Below, in pieces: positions 1 through 11,890 of a stretch of DNA of 64,000 bases. Each line of letters begins with the position of its first letter. Within the stretch, counting starts at the first letter, position 1. A program made the position numbers and the translations under genes. Below the pieces are notes generated by a model. It saw nothing but the letters and a program-made list of their open reading frames with translations, did not search any database and was not told the DNA's origin. Source of the DNA: Paraphoma chrysanthemicola (lineage: Eukaryota > Ascomycota > Dothideomycetes > Pleosporales > Phaeosphaeriaceae); assembly GCA_020744225.1 (NCBI GenBank), contig JAGMWG010000003.1, positions 186,001 to 250,000 on the forward strand. Reading direction: 5' to 3'.

Positions 1-1719
1 ACAGTGCTAAGAGGTATTTGTGCATGAGGGTACACAATTGTACATCAGTAGCAAGACTGGAATTCAAAGGAAACGCGTAAATCGACGAATCTTATGTTTA
101 TTGTCCTCTTAGTACTTCAAAGTGTCCGCCCACGTTTTGTCGGTCCACGAGGTGCAAAGACGTCTGCGATGAGTGAATCTGTCACGAAAGTGGATACTCA
201 ATTGGCGCTCCCTGTAACGTGCAATTTCTTACTGGGGCAGATTCTGCGGCTTCAAGCATTCTACAGTAACTATTTCAACGGTACTCAGGGGAGCCCTGAG
301 GCACGTTTGAGGTTTGGGACTACTTTTGCAGTGTGTTTTGGCCTTTAACCTTCACAAAGTTTTTATTGCAACGCAAGCAATAAAAGTTTAGATGATTTTG
401 CCAGTACCGATGAATTCTTTTCCAGATGGGGCGCTTGGATTGCGAAACAGCTGGTCAGCTAGCGAACACAAGCGAAGAAAATATACAAGGACTATTGACA
501 AACCAACGCCACCAACTGAAAATCACTTTCAATTTCTAGACTTCTTCCACTTCCGGAAATCTGATTCTTATTATGAACGACATGATAGATATATAACTTT
601 CTAAGCACACAATAGTCAGCAAGTAATCCTCATTTCGAAAAGAGAGACACTGACTAGATTTAGAGCTTCATCATTGTGGCTAATACAGTATGTATTATGT
701 CGCATCTAAGCATCATCAGCATTTTGACCAACTGTATCGGTCTGTTCTTTCTGCTCGACTTACCTCAACATGAAAGTTGCCCTCACCAGCGGTCTTTGTC
801 ATCGTTTCGAGCAGCCTCTTAGGGCTTCGTACGTATTTGGTGGGTAGTTGCAAATGTCGTTGGAACTGCATCTTGCTGGAATGTTTCTCTTACTAGTACA
901 TGCGAGTGGATTGCACGTTGCGGGAAAACTGAATTATGATTACAAGGCCAAGATTGAACAGTTGAAGGGAGGGGCAACAAGAGGAAGAGGTTCCACTCAC
1001 ACGGTAATCAAATGGAGGACCTGCCTATTCCCTAAATACGAGGTCAGCAGCAGCCTGTCATTGGACTCATCAAGTTGCCAGCATTCCCAGGGACGAATGT
1101 GGTGGCTATGCATGCAGTGATGCATACACGTGCACGACATATTCTGCGCCATCCTTGCCACTCGCCCGAAGGCAACTAGCCTGCATACCAACTGCTGGAT
1201 TCATTTTGCACTTGAAGCGCGTCCCTCTCGCTTAATCAGACAGCGCGGCATCTGGCCGTCCAATCAGCTCAAATTACAGATCACCCTCTTCATTGCAGAT
1301 CCAGTCCTATGATTCGTTTTGGCATTGTTCGGACATGGTATCCTCGTGCAGTTCGCAGCGGAATTCCGTCATCAGTTAGGCCCATGTTCTCGGGTCAGGT
1401 GCGACAAACGTTGCGAAGATAAACTTCCCAATCGACTTCTTGTCCCAATTTCACTGTGAGCACCCAAATTGAGCGTTGTCTCCTCTCGTACATCTCATAG
1501 GAGACTGTTTTAGAATTTAGTTGCCTATGGTCATAATCCTGTGCGAGTGAGCCTCTCGAGGCTGATCAACGAGGAAGGCTGAGTGCTAGAGCGCCACAAA
1601 CGCGGCTGCAAGCGAGCCTTTTATCGAAGGCGCTTAGGGATGAGGCCTGCTTATGGAAGGAGCCAACTTGTCTAGGCGGCTCTGCGTGAGATTAGATTCT
1701 TTCATATTGCTTGGTTGCT
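1..1719. other. Intergenic, no supported gene
   Basis: No reading frame here shows a recognisable domain or a convincing splice pattern. The best small frame is plus-strand 854-1120 (88 residues). It opens with a hydrophobic, signal-like stretch but has no further support. The last few hundred bases must hold the promoter of the kinase-like gene that starts at 1720. Confidence 0.5.
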
Positions 1720-4700
1720 ATGTACAATCCATTTTCGAACCTAAATCAAACGCGAGACTTGTCGACTAGGTACGTGGACCAACCTGGGACGTTAACAACA
1801 TCGCACTTTGCAGCTCACACGTCACACAGCATGACACGTGCAACTGTATCACAACCTGAAACTGTACCGGAAATTGACACTGTTTCGGGAGCTGCCTTTG
1901 TCGAAGAGCCTGATTTGGTGAGGTCAACTCATTTTCTGGATCTGTGTTGCAACACTAAAACAGTCAGGAGCTGGGACCTGATTCCCACAATCGCCAGCAC
2001 ACACATCTATACTCTCATAACTCAGATGACTGGAATCAAGAGGAAGTTCAAAAATTAAAAGCTCCAAATCACGGATTCCAGAGTTCTCACGGCGATGTCA
2101 GTAGTATCGTTCGAGATGCCGGTTTCTCTCTCGAGCGCTTCGACATCGCCGAAGATAGACCACCTGAGCAAGCTTTTGACTTGACCGCGCTGGGTGCACA
2201 ATTTGGACCTGAATCTGCCGTCTCACCAAAATCTTGTCTCAAGGGAGCCCCAGCAAATCCACCACATTTCTTAGACACTTTGCTGCGATCCAAGCGCGTG
2301 GTATCTGCAGAAAGTCGTCATGCCGCGTTCATTCCCATTAATGAGCTGGAGCTAGCCATGAGCCCACCGAACGTTTTCCAAGAGCTTCAGCATGCTGGCA
2401 TGAAGAATGATCTGCAGGGGATCACTGCATCGATTTGTCGACGGGGAAAAGAGTCGAGACAACGAATCTTTGCCATTCTCTGCATGCTTCAACTACCGGG
2501 AGAGATCGTCAAGTTCATGGAAATGAAGCTCTTCGATCTCGACCTCCCTTTTGCTGTTCAGAGTAATCGGGTGTATCGATACACAAGCGCGGGCTCTGCA
2601 AATATTCTGGAACCACTAGCATTCTTCCAATCCGACCCCTGGAAGCCAGTTCTGTTCGATGCTTTCGAAACCTACCAGCGTCAAGTGTCAGCACCCGTGT
2701 TTCGCTTCAGCTGGGCGCCACGCGAAAAAGTCCGGCATTATCAACTGAATGAGCAGCTGGTATTACCATTCATGCGCGTTGAAGATGCATCCCATGGGGG
2801 TGAGCTGGGCGCGACACTTCGTAGGCTGGGCGGAACCTCGATCGTGCGAAAGGTAAACATACATCCCGCGCATTACAACGCCCACCCTAGCGCCAGGACC
2901 CAGCAGGTCAGCTCGATGGGTACAGTGGCTTTGGATTCCAGTGAAGAGGAAAGCGGCACAGACTTTGCGGTCAAAGAATTGAACATCGATCGACGCAAAG
3001 ATGATCAAGAGGCTTTAGCCTTGAAACGCTTCAACGACATGCATCATCCTCACCTGATTAGACTCTTGGTAACATACCGATATGACACGCGGTTTCATAT
3101 GATATTTCCATGGGCTGACGGCAATTTGAGAAACCTCTGGGAGACTTCCAATTCATTGCCGAATGTACATCGCGAGACGCGAAGTCTTGGCCTTGTGAGG
3201 TGGATAGCTACCCAAACTCACGGCCTTGCGCATGCCTTGAGCTTAATTCACTACTGCCCAATCGATAAATCAAACGTCCAGGATTTGCCAGCAGAAGACA
3301 TGAAAAAGCCACACGGGCGACACGGCGACCTCAAGCCTGAGAACATTCTGTGGTTTCGAAGAGAACGAGGGAGTCTTTCCGACGACTTAGGCACTTTGAA
3401 AATTGCCGATTTCGGTTTTGCCGATTTCCACAGCGAACATTCGAGGTCCAATGTTCGAAGGAGCGACATAGATGGCGACACACCCACATACCGAGCCCCA
3501 GAATATGACGTCAATCAAAGAGTCTCGCCACAGTCTGACATATGGTCTTTCGGATGTATTCTGCTGCAGTTCGTGGTTTGGTATATGCGAGGGTGGGAGG
3601 GTGTCGATAATTTCTCGCAAGAGCGAACTGCCGACTCAAAGGGCACACCAATCGCATTTGATTTATTTTATGCTTATGGGCTTGGTAGCGAAGGTTCGCG
3701 TGGACGCACGGCCTCTGCAAAGTGGTCTGTCATAAAGGTGAGCTTTGTCTATTCTGTAAAGTCTATGTCCAGCATGCTAACAGCTTCGACTCAAGATGAT
3801 CAAGGATTTGAAGAACCAGAAAGATTGCAGCGACTACTTTCTAGACCTGCTGGAGTATATTGAGATCCATCTACTTCGTGTTAACAACACCAAGCGAGCG
3901 AAGATTAACGATATTGTCCGAACATTTGAAAAGATGAGCAGAGACTGCGAAAAGTACGAGGATTATTGCATGTTGCGAACCAGAAAGGCAAAGAGAACTG
4001 GTTCTGAACTTTCTGAGATGGTTCAGGTACCATATCCGTCTGTCAACGAATCCGCCTCGAGCACAACGCCCGCACATCAAACAAAAGGCCTGCACCGCAG
4101 ATCGGCATCCGTCAGCAGTCAGCTTGAAACGTTAAGGGAGAAAAAGACACAAGACAATATTTCTAGGTTCTTAGATGGAGATCAACCACATTACAAATCT
4201 CCTTTGACACATACTAGATTGCCAACACGAAGTATTCCTTCTGTGTGCGGAAATGAGGATTGTTCGCCGACACAGAGTGTGAATTCATTCCAGAGCACAT
4301 TCTCAATGCGACAAAACGAACGTGGGGCGTTGCGGATAATTGATAACGTCGTTGATTCCGCTACCGTGCCGGCTGGTCCTCCTGCGTCCCTGCTTCACGC
4401 TGACGGGCACGGCGCACCAGACACCCCCAATGAGCTACCACCATCGCCTGCGCACGACGCACGCGAGGAAAAGGCAGCAGAGCACGTGCAAACTTTGGAC
4501 TCTGAAACACATATCTCTCTCGTGCCAGAACCTTCCTCGATGCGAACCGCGCCTGAACCCAATCCGGGTGTACAGCCATACCAATCTTTGCCGCAAGAAC
4601 TTCCGAGTCAAAGAACGAAGCAACGCGACGGTCCGAAAGATGAGCAGCCCATCAATGGCACGAAGCCCTTAGCGTCTCGTGTGAAATTGAAGCAGTCCAA

Positions 4701-4764
4701 ACGATGGGTTTACGGACGTGCCACGAACTTGTTGAAGTGGTGCTTCCGAAAAGATTCGCCTTAA
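1720..4764 (+). CDS. Protein kinase-like protein, paralogue A (3 exons)
   Basis: Model: exons 1720-1917, 1968-3737 and 3796-4764, giving 978 residues in frame. The first exon pair was found because an open frame without ATG precedes 2181, and a phase-0 intron (donor GTGAGG, acceptor TCAG) joins it to the ATG at 1720. Residues 1-330 are an uncharacterised N-terminal region. A kinase fold follows with the VAIK-type lysine in FAVKELN (about K402), HGDLKPEN (D about 520, so HGD replaces the usual HRD), DFG (D about 547) and APE (E about 578). A low-complexity Ser/Pro-rich tail of roughly 250 residues ends the protein. It is probably an intracellular Ser/Thr kinase, since K, D, DFG and APE are all present. 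The substrate is unknown. It resembles the minus-strand gene at 7891-9795 throughout. It is convergent with the CorA-like gene. Confidence 0.8.
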
Positions 4765-4879
4765 TGGATGCCTCGAAGCCCATGTCTACAGTCGGTGGTT
4801 GCCTATATCGCAACACGATCACTGCTCAGACAAGACGTGCCGGAATACAATAGAATGTAATGGATGCTGAATTGCGCTG

Positions 4880-6899
4880 TTACTCGACACGAACCTTCTC
4901 TTCGTCGCCTCTAAATCGACCTGTGCGCCGCGACATGACGAAGAAATACCAAAGCCCGATAGTGATTCCGGTAAAGACGACTGTGACGACAACGTAAATC
5001 CACAGGTAGCTGGAAACACGTGTCTTGCCGCTATCATCGAACCAGTCGAAGAATGTCATCGAGAAGACAGTCTAAGTCTGTCAGCATTTGCGGGGCCCAG
5101 CTACGTGGCGTGCTTGTGGGCGACTTACTGCGAAGAACGTCCCAGGAAGGAAGACCATTGTGACCAAAGAGATCGATCGCATGACTTTGGAATCCTGGTT
5201 TGTCGCTAGCGCAATCTCAACTGCTGTCTCACTGTGGGACTGTGATGGTCAGTGTCATCTTTCTGAGTGCACAGTGTCTTAGTTACCCATTGCGTCGCCA
5301 TAGCCATTCCATCCACGCGCATGGTGCAGTCTCGTATCTTCTCATCATATTCGTCTCTGATAGCCGATAGTCTAGCACTGACTTTCTCACACAATATGTG
5401 CATGTGTTTCTTCTGGATTGCTGATGCAGAGTTCTCCGGGACCATCTCTTCGTGACACCCATGAGACGAAACTGCTTTGAGGACTTGTGTCGAAGGTCTG
5501 GTCAAAGCTATGTTTGTCCAACTTTCTAAATCGTTTTGCAGTTCCACGTCTTCAACAGATATTGGATCGCTGTCTGCATCTGACAGCCTGGAATTTTGGC
5601 TAATTTGCCTTTCTACCTCTGAATATCGAGGTTGAGAGTGATAGAGGTCGTAAGCCGAGGGCACCGTAGTTTGAGCTGGGCTGTAAAGCTCCCTTTTCAT
5701 TACTTCCGCCTCGTCAATAAGTTTGAGCAACTGGGTGCTCCATGTCGTTATCGAATTGCGCAGATATGTCAAGTCCAACCATGCCGTACGTTTTGCTATA
5801 TTGCGTCTCTCAACATCCAGTCTTGAAAACCCTCTATAGTTTCCGGACTGGAAATTTAGTTCAAAGATTTTCGTCTCCATTTCGTTTCCGCTGTCCTCTA
5901 CAAGTCGAGTATGCCTCGTAAGTTCCAGCTCGGCGAGGATACCTGGTAGTAACAGTGGGTGCGTAACTTCGAGGCCAATTTTTTGGAGCCTTTGGAGTAC
6001 TGTCTTCTCAGTCCTAAATGTAGTTCCATACAATATTCCGAAAGTCAATTCCTTTTCGGGATAATGTGTGACTGATAAGGCCATGTCAGAATCCCAAGTG
6101 TTGGGTGTGCGACAACTATAGACTAGAAAGGGCGATTACTGTCAGAGAATTCATAGGCCTTGTTCATCAGAAGCGCAAGCATACCTAAAGCGGGTCCTCT
6201 CATATCCACTTTGGCGCACGAGATCGTAGGCACGTCTGTTCGTGTCACGACACGAACAATGGAATCGTGGACTTGAAATTTCTCGCATATACTCTCAAAG
6301 GTTTCCAGAGAGTATGGCAGATTACGAAGCCCTCGTGGCTGACGTCCGTAGTCTGAGGTTTGCTCACAACTCTGGTGACCTTGACTGGTTTTTTCGCCAA
6401 GACGAGCAAAAGTCTCTGCACGACGAATTCCCAGAGATCGAGCAGGTAAGTCACTTGATTTGGCTAGCCATTCATCTATCGACATAGGATCATATGTAGC
6501 TTTGTGCGGCGAGTTGTTTTCGGAGCGATCAGCCAAGCTTCAGACGATGTTAACTTGGGTTTCGACAAAGAGCTCTCGAGACTTACAGCACTACTAAGCC
6601 TCGATCTGTGGAGTCAATATTCTGTCAAGATGTTCAGCCTTCCGTTACGCAATGGTGATGCATAGTGCGCACTCTGTCCAACCAAGCCGCCCAATCCTCC
6701 TGCGACTCTAAAGACCAAACTTGGGCTTGATACTGTCCGATTTGATTAGCGCATTGCCTTAAAATCGTTGCGGCCATGTACTCACACCATTTTCTTCAAC
6801 GATCTTGATGGCTCTGGACGGACGAGGCTGGTACTTGAAAACTCGTCTGAGGTCAGATGCTCTAGAGCAAAGACAGGCATTGTCGCTTGCCCAGTCCAT
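4880..6899 (-). CDS. CorA-like Mg2+ transporter family membrane protein (7 exons)
   Basis: Model on the minus strand: exons 6899-6786, 6732-6673, 6621-6587, 6537-6185, 6122-5287, 5239-5129 and 5071-4880. They total 1701 bases, or 566 residues, in one frame. All six introns have GT and AG ends and are 47-62 bases long. Residues 1-460 are soluble, with a long helical stretch before the membrane part. The C-terminus carries two hydrophobic segments (about 485-510 and 525-548), and the short acidic loop between them contains DWFDDSGK. This two-helix end, with the preceding sequence DSKVMRSISLVTMVFLPGTF, is typical of fungal CorA-like proteins. The canonical GMN tripeptide is absent, as is usual for the fungal subfamily, so real Mg2+ transport is not certain. 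The first three short exons are the least secure part; the 3' exons are very secure. Confidence 0.82.
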
Positions 6900-7433
6900 T
6901 TGAGGTAATCGTTTGACACGAACGTGCCTTTGAAAATATTTCTGAGGTTAATGTATCAATGGTGGATGTCACCAAAGAAGGCCGAGATCGCGTCGCAGAT
7001 ATTATAGCTTGGTGGCGCGGAGGCTGGGTCGACGTAGCAGATCGACTGGGCGTCCTCCACGAACGTGATGCGGCTTGACCGGCGATTGTCACTGTTTCTC
7101 AACATCCACTTTGATCAGATTGAAACATCAGGCAATGAAGTGGTCCCTCAATTTGCTTCTGCCACGGGGCACTGCATATTTGTGAGGCGCAAATATGCAA
7201 ATTTCGTGGTCGCAACGTCGCACCAACTGCCAGCTCACCGGTGTCCATGGCGGGGCGAGCCGCAAGGCTGCATTCGACTTCACCGCCAATCACGGGGCTA
7301 AGTAATACTTTGCTAAGCGCGGGAACCGCTTTATCAACCAGGGCTTTTTCGCCCACAATTTTACAGCTTACGAATCTACAGATCAACCATCACCTCACGC
7401 AAGTTCAACGTAAACGACCTCAAAAGTCGAGCC
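6900..7433. promoter_or_regulatory. Divergent intergenic region
   Basis: This stretch lies between the start of the CorA-like gene (minus strand) and the start of the small three-exon gene (plus strand), so it should carry promoters for both. No defined factor site was recognised. Confidence 0.35.
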
Positions 7434-7733
7434 ATGAAGATTGCCATCGTTTCGGCTAGATACATGGAGCAAAATGCCATAGAGTCATTCTTCGCGGAAG
7501 TCTTTGGTTTCGGTCAGACACGAGTGACTGTGAGTCAACACAGTTGACGAAGGCAATATGGGCTGACCCTTGCGGTAGTGGACAAGGGGCAAATTCCAAT
7601 GCACGATTCCCCGTGCATTAACTTCAGTGAGATCTGCTACCTCCTTTGCTTCCAACGAACATCTGACACGAGGCAGGCGGAGATGGAATCTATGAAATCG
7701 TCGGTGGACTTCACACATTATAATGAGTCCTGA
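7434..7733 (+). CDS. Small hypothetical protein, 66 residues, 3 exons
   Basis: Model: exons 7434-7529, 7579-7626 and 7677-7733, separated by introns of 49 and 50 bases. Both introns lie between codons (phase 0). Each has a GTGAG donor, an AG acceptor and a clean branch point (GCTGACC and ATCTGACAC). The start has a favourable context (gagccATGa). The predicted protein begins MKIAIVSARYMEQNAIESFF, includes the segment GKFQCTIPRALTS, and has no signal peptide or membrane segment. No family was recognised. The regular splice signals make chance unlikely, but the gene is short and unsupported by homology here. An unspliced reading would stop 16 bases into the first intron. Confidence 0.5.
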
Positions 7734-7890
7734 GAATGTGGCCAAGCTGCGCCTACTATGTACAATGTTTGCTTATGCATCATGTGCAGATAAACCTGAA
7801 TAGAATCTCATCAACTCGTTCTATATCTCTATTCGCTCCATATTGCTGTGCCAAATCATTTGCGGGCGAGCCAATGATCCTCCAAATCGG

Positions 7891-9795
7891 CTAGGTTCTA
7901 CGGCGCTCTTGTCTCTTAAATTCAACGTCTAGCGGACGCTGAGGCTCGATCAATCGTGAGGATTTACAAGGCCTGTCACAATATGACTTGTCCTGTAGCA
8001 CCTTCTGATTCATTCTGCGGAGGCTTTGATAAAGCGTCTCTGAATCAATACGCGATCTGGCATGTACGACCAGCATCCTTTCTTCCACAATGTGTAAGAG
8101 ATCATGAAAGTACTGCGTGCATTTCTCATCTGCGTGTAGCTCCGCCATTTTCTACACTAACGTCAGCTTGACCTCAATCAGGTATATGTGCACTCACTTC
8201 GAGTACTTTCGGCTTCACTGCGACCCAATATCGACCATTGCCTTGGGGTTCCATGTTGTAGAACGTGTCTCCAATGCTTCCAGTGGGATAAACCGACCCT
8301 ATTTGGTAGATGAACGAAGCCTTGTTCTCCTGACCTTGAAACAGCCAGCAGATCCACTCCAAGAGGAGGCAGCCAAAAGTCCATATGTCGTACGTCCGAG
8401 CTATCTTGGCGCCCTCGATATCACACTCAGGAGGTTTGTACCTGGGTGTACCAGGAATCTTGCGGTTTGACTGGTTGGATCGACTCACAATCGAGTTCAA
8501 CTTGGCCAACCCTAGATCGGCGACCACAAGAATGCCTCTCTTGTCGCCCGGGGAATCAAACAATAGTATGTTCTCCGCCTTTAGATCGCCATGTCTGCCA
8601 TATTTGTTCTCTTCCGGCACCTGTAGATCTTTCCGTGAGGGATTGTGGATACTCCTGATTGCGCTGGCGATTCCCATCACTTGCTTGGAAGTCCACACAA
8701 TTGTTCCAGTGTCCATGATGGGTAGTGGATCACGTGCCCAGTAGTTTTCCAAATCGCACTTCGCCCATGGGAACAGCAGATTGTAACTGCGATGCTGCGT
8801 CCAGGTCATGAGCAGCGTGACCATGTGTTCGTTGCCGAAACCATTGAATCGTCTCAAGGCTTTAGCCTCAGCCTCAAAATCCTTCGCGTCCTCATTCATC
8901 AATTGCTTTCTGGCAAACCTGTTGTCGGTTTTGATCTGCGAGACGTATTAGCAGGAATGTTCTTTCACCAAAATAGATCTCATACCGACTTGAGAAGTGC
9001 CTGGAATTTATGACAGTCCTCATGTATGGCAACTTTTGTAACGATGCCGTATCCACCGCTGTGTCGTTCTGCCTCGTTCGTGAAAGGTAAGACCACATTC
9101 TTGTTGAAATCCTTGTGCCTTGGGGTCCTTCCATCATCCGCAAGAGTGAAGACGTAGGGATTGATGGCGTATTGGTAATCAGAAAAGACCTCCCGATGCA
9201 AAGATGCCCAACCTGAAAAAATCTTCCCCACTCTGTTTGGTTGCTGCATGCTACTCAATTGATGAGTCGGGCCGGATGCGGCCAATGGGAGTTGAGTATC
9301 ATCCAACTTCTCGTTGATGACAGTTTGGATGAAGCTACCATGATCACAGAGAATGAGAAGAGTGAAGACCTTGCAATAATGATGCAAAATCGTGTCAGCA
9401 AGTGCGTCCAGTGCTACTCCGCAGAACAGGTCCGGAGCGCCGACTGCATATGCCTCGAGCTCTTCTACGATTCGATCTTTTGTCATTATTCGTTGCAGCA
9501 ACGGAGCCGGCCAGAAACATTTCATCACCCTTGTATGACCAATGTATTCGATCCCGCATCGGCGAAGAAGTGTGTCGAGGTTCTTGTAGTCGGAGCGCAG
9601 CTGTCCTTCTGGCATCTGTCCAAAGGCTTCTTGGTAAGACATCTCAGTCTGAGATGTAGTGTAGAAGCTGTCTTCGACGTGTCCAAGCCCTTGCCCGCTG
9701 TCAACCCGGAAGATCTCACTATTGTCTGTGAGGTTATGATCTGAAACGTGCTGTACATTAATGTCAGGACCGTACGGATTCGTCGGAACATCCAT
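7891..9795 (-). CDS. Protein kinase-like protein, paralogue B (3 exons)
   Basis: Model on the minus strand: exons 9795-8986, 8935-8198 and 8151-7891, giving 602 residues. Introns are 50 and 46 bases, both phase 0. The N-terminal region of about 240 residues matches the layout of paralogue A at 1720-4764. The kinase-like part has a glycine loop (GGYGIVTKV), HGDLKAEN (D about 387) and DLG instead of DFG (D about 410). KPPE stands in place of APE, and TFGCLLLEWICW matches the F-helix region. The protein ends shortly after the kinase fold, without the long Ser/Pro tail of paralogue A. The DLG and PPE changes leave activity open. The intron after the kinase core lies at the same place in both paralogues, which supports common ancestry by duplication and inversion. 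Confidence 0.82.
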
Positions 9796-10624
9796 TCTGA
9801 CTAATGTAAGGATTGAGGCGTAGAGGTGAAACTGTGCGTCCGGCCACTTCTAGCAAAAAGGACGGTTCTATAGCTGAGACGACTGATATGACGAGGCAGA
9901 TTAACTCATTGGAACGTGCCGATGTTGGGGATTTTATACTGGAAGCAACCCTCTGTGTCCTGAAGCGACAACGAAATTGCGGTTGTAAAGGGCTGAGTTT
10001 GGGCTGCGCCAGAGCTTGATGAGGCTCTGCAGCGCCAATGCCTGATGAAGACGACGTCCATGGTGTAGCAAGGACATAAATGATTGCTCGAAGGGTAGTA
10101 AGCTTGCATGAAGGACCTCAAGCTGTTACTATATACGGCTGTACCCAGTGTTAGGCGGCAAGGCTGAAAGTCGTGGAGGACCTCGACATGCTGGCACATG
10201 CAAGTTGCGATTGGTCCCATGACCCTGGCCCGCCAACGACCTGGTGCATTTCATAGAGCTTCACTCAAAAGCCTGTTTTGCTCCAGTCGAGGATCGTCGC
10301 AGATTAGTGCTGAATGGGCAGACTGCCAGGCTGTGTATTGCTTTTCGAAGGGCGGTGAAGACAGCCGCCACAGGACATCTGCCGACACGAGGAACGAGGC
10401 CAAATCAATAGTTGACGTATGACTATTGGAATGAGAGAATACCGGTGTGCGCTCTTGCAGCGCGCCACAATTTCTCCATGTCTCCCACAGCCTGTACGTG
10501 GGATGAGAAGCACACGTTGCAAGGCTGACGGTAACAGCCAGCTGTGTGAAGGATTGCAGGCAGTTGATGGAGGTGTAAAGCCATCGTAGATTTACTTGCA
10601 GCCTATTCAAGTTACAGAGCCAGG
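9796..10624. other. Intergenic, 0.8 kb
   Basis: This lies between two minus-strand genes. It should hold the 3' end signals of the glycosyltransferase gene and the promoter of kinase-like paralogue B. No other gene is supported. Confidence 0.4.
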
Positions 10625-11890
10625 CTATGATGTCTCTAGTTTGGCGCGAAGTACTCCCTCGTGCTCGCTTCGTAAAGCCGCCGCGTCCAGTCTCTCAAAT
10701 GCGAAATTCCAGACCTTTTCGCCGCCACCTCTGCCCCATCGGCTTTCAGCCTTCTGCCGTCCCACATGCTGCACCACGCTCGGCGTCATAGTGAATGTCA
10801 ACTCATTCCGGGCGTTTGCGAAATTGTCTACGAGATCGTCCGGATAGCCGATGTGACGTTCCTTGAAGTATGTAACAAGATCCTGTGCTTTAAGATTCGG
10901 AAAGACAAAAGCTTGACTGCAGCATCCTGTTCGCGACCACGACGCAACACCGTTGGGTATTGGAGCAACTGTGAGGTGGCCAATTGAAAAGTAGAAGAGT
11001 ATAAGAACCGCGAGTCCAGCGTACAACGTGAGGAAGGCACGGGTCGTGGTAAGTGTCATGGACAGCTTCGTCCGGGGTTGAAACACGCGAATGAAGACCA
11101 AAGCTGCAGTGGGAACTGCAGCCACGCAAATTGAGCGCCACAAGTAGAGTGGCCAATTACGTTTGTTCCAGCCCAGGAAACCTTCGGTGTAGAAGAGGCG
11201 CAGGTAGAGAAAGCTGGTTCTCTTGTGATGAAGCGCGGCTTGTTGCTCGGCATCGTGTATCCCTGCCATGACCCGATGATACCAGCCGTCCATAGCAAGT
11301 GTGTCGTCTTCAAATATTGCGACGTGTGGTATGAAAGTCTCGGCGCATTTGTTCAGCAAGTAAGCGTAGTCGAACAAGCTCTTCTCGACCAAGCGCGACC
11401 CTTCTCGTTCCATGTTGACGATGTATTGCATACGGTCGACGCCGAACTCGTATGTTATGACCTGGTCCACCAACTCGGGAAGCCATTTCTCATTGTACAC
11501 CTGGTGCACCTCGGGGCGCGAGTGTGGTATGAACACAATAATGTATATCTCCTCTCGTTCTTCGGGTGATAAGCCTTCCAACAAGGATCCCACGGCAGTG
11601 GGGAGGTATTCAGCACCTTTGCGCTTCATCGAAGGTATGCCGACACATAGCTTTCGCTTCTTCTCATCGTGGCTTGACTTGGTGATGTCAGGGGTTCGAC
11701 CTTCGGTATGGTTCGCGATGAAGGCTTCGGCCTGCTGTCGCCGTATATTGGAATATCGTGGCTCGTAGCCTTTTCGGGCGCTGAAGAAAAGGGAGGTGGG
11801 ATCCCGCGACGATACCGATGAGATTGTGTACAAAATCGCGAGTGCGACAAACACTAAGAGGCCCGTGACTGGGCGCGCTGGAGCGTGCAT
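10625..11890 (-). CDS. PGAP4-like glycosyltransferase, Golgi membrane
   Basis: A single exon encodes 421 residues. An N-terminal signal anchor (about residues 9-26) is followed by a luminal domain. That domain carries an EDD motif (residues 194-196, FEDDT) that fits metal and nucleotide-sugar binding in a GT-A fold. Two further hydrophobic segments (about 250-270 and 285-306) interrupt the catalytic region, and the chain then returns with GCCSQAFVFP. This layout, with a transmembrane hairpin inserted in the glycosyltransferase domain, is the hallmark of PGAP4 (TMEM246), which adds GalNAc to GPI anchors in animals. Fungal relatives are usually annotated only as integral membrane proteins. The family call is an inference from this architecture, and the donor sugar in fungi is not known from the sequence. 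The start is the first ATG and directly precedes the anchor. Confidence 0.75.
   Translation of the reverse strand: MHAPARPVTGLLVFVALAILYTISSVSSRDPTSLFFSARKGYEPRYSNIRRQQAEAFIANHTEGRTPDITKSSHDEKKRKLCVGIPSMKRKGAEYLPTAVGSLLEGLSPEEREEIYIIVFIPHSRPEVHQVYNEKWLPELVDQVITYEFGVDRMQYIVNMEREGSRLVEKSLFDYAYLLNKCAETFIPHVAIFEDDTLAMDGWYHRVMAGIHDAEQQAALHHKRTSFLYLRLFYTEGFLGWNKRNWPLYLWRSICVAAVPTAALVFIRVFQPRTKLSMTLTTTRAFLTLYAGLAVLILFYFSIGHLTVAPIPNGVASWSRTGCCSQAFVFPNLKAQDLVTYFKERHIGYPDDLVDNFANARNELTFTMTPSVVQHVGRQKAESRWGRGGGEKVWNFAFERLDAAALRSEHEGVLRAKLETS

Noticed and set aside
854..1120. Possible small secreted protein of 88 residues
   Set aside because: The hydrophobic N-terminus could be a signal peptide, but the remainder has no paired cysteines or other support.
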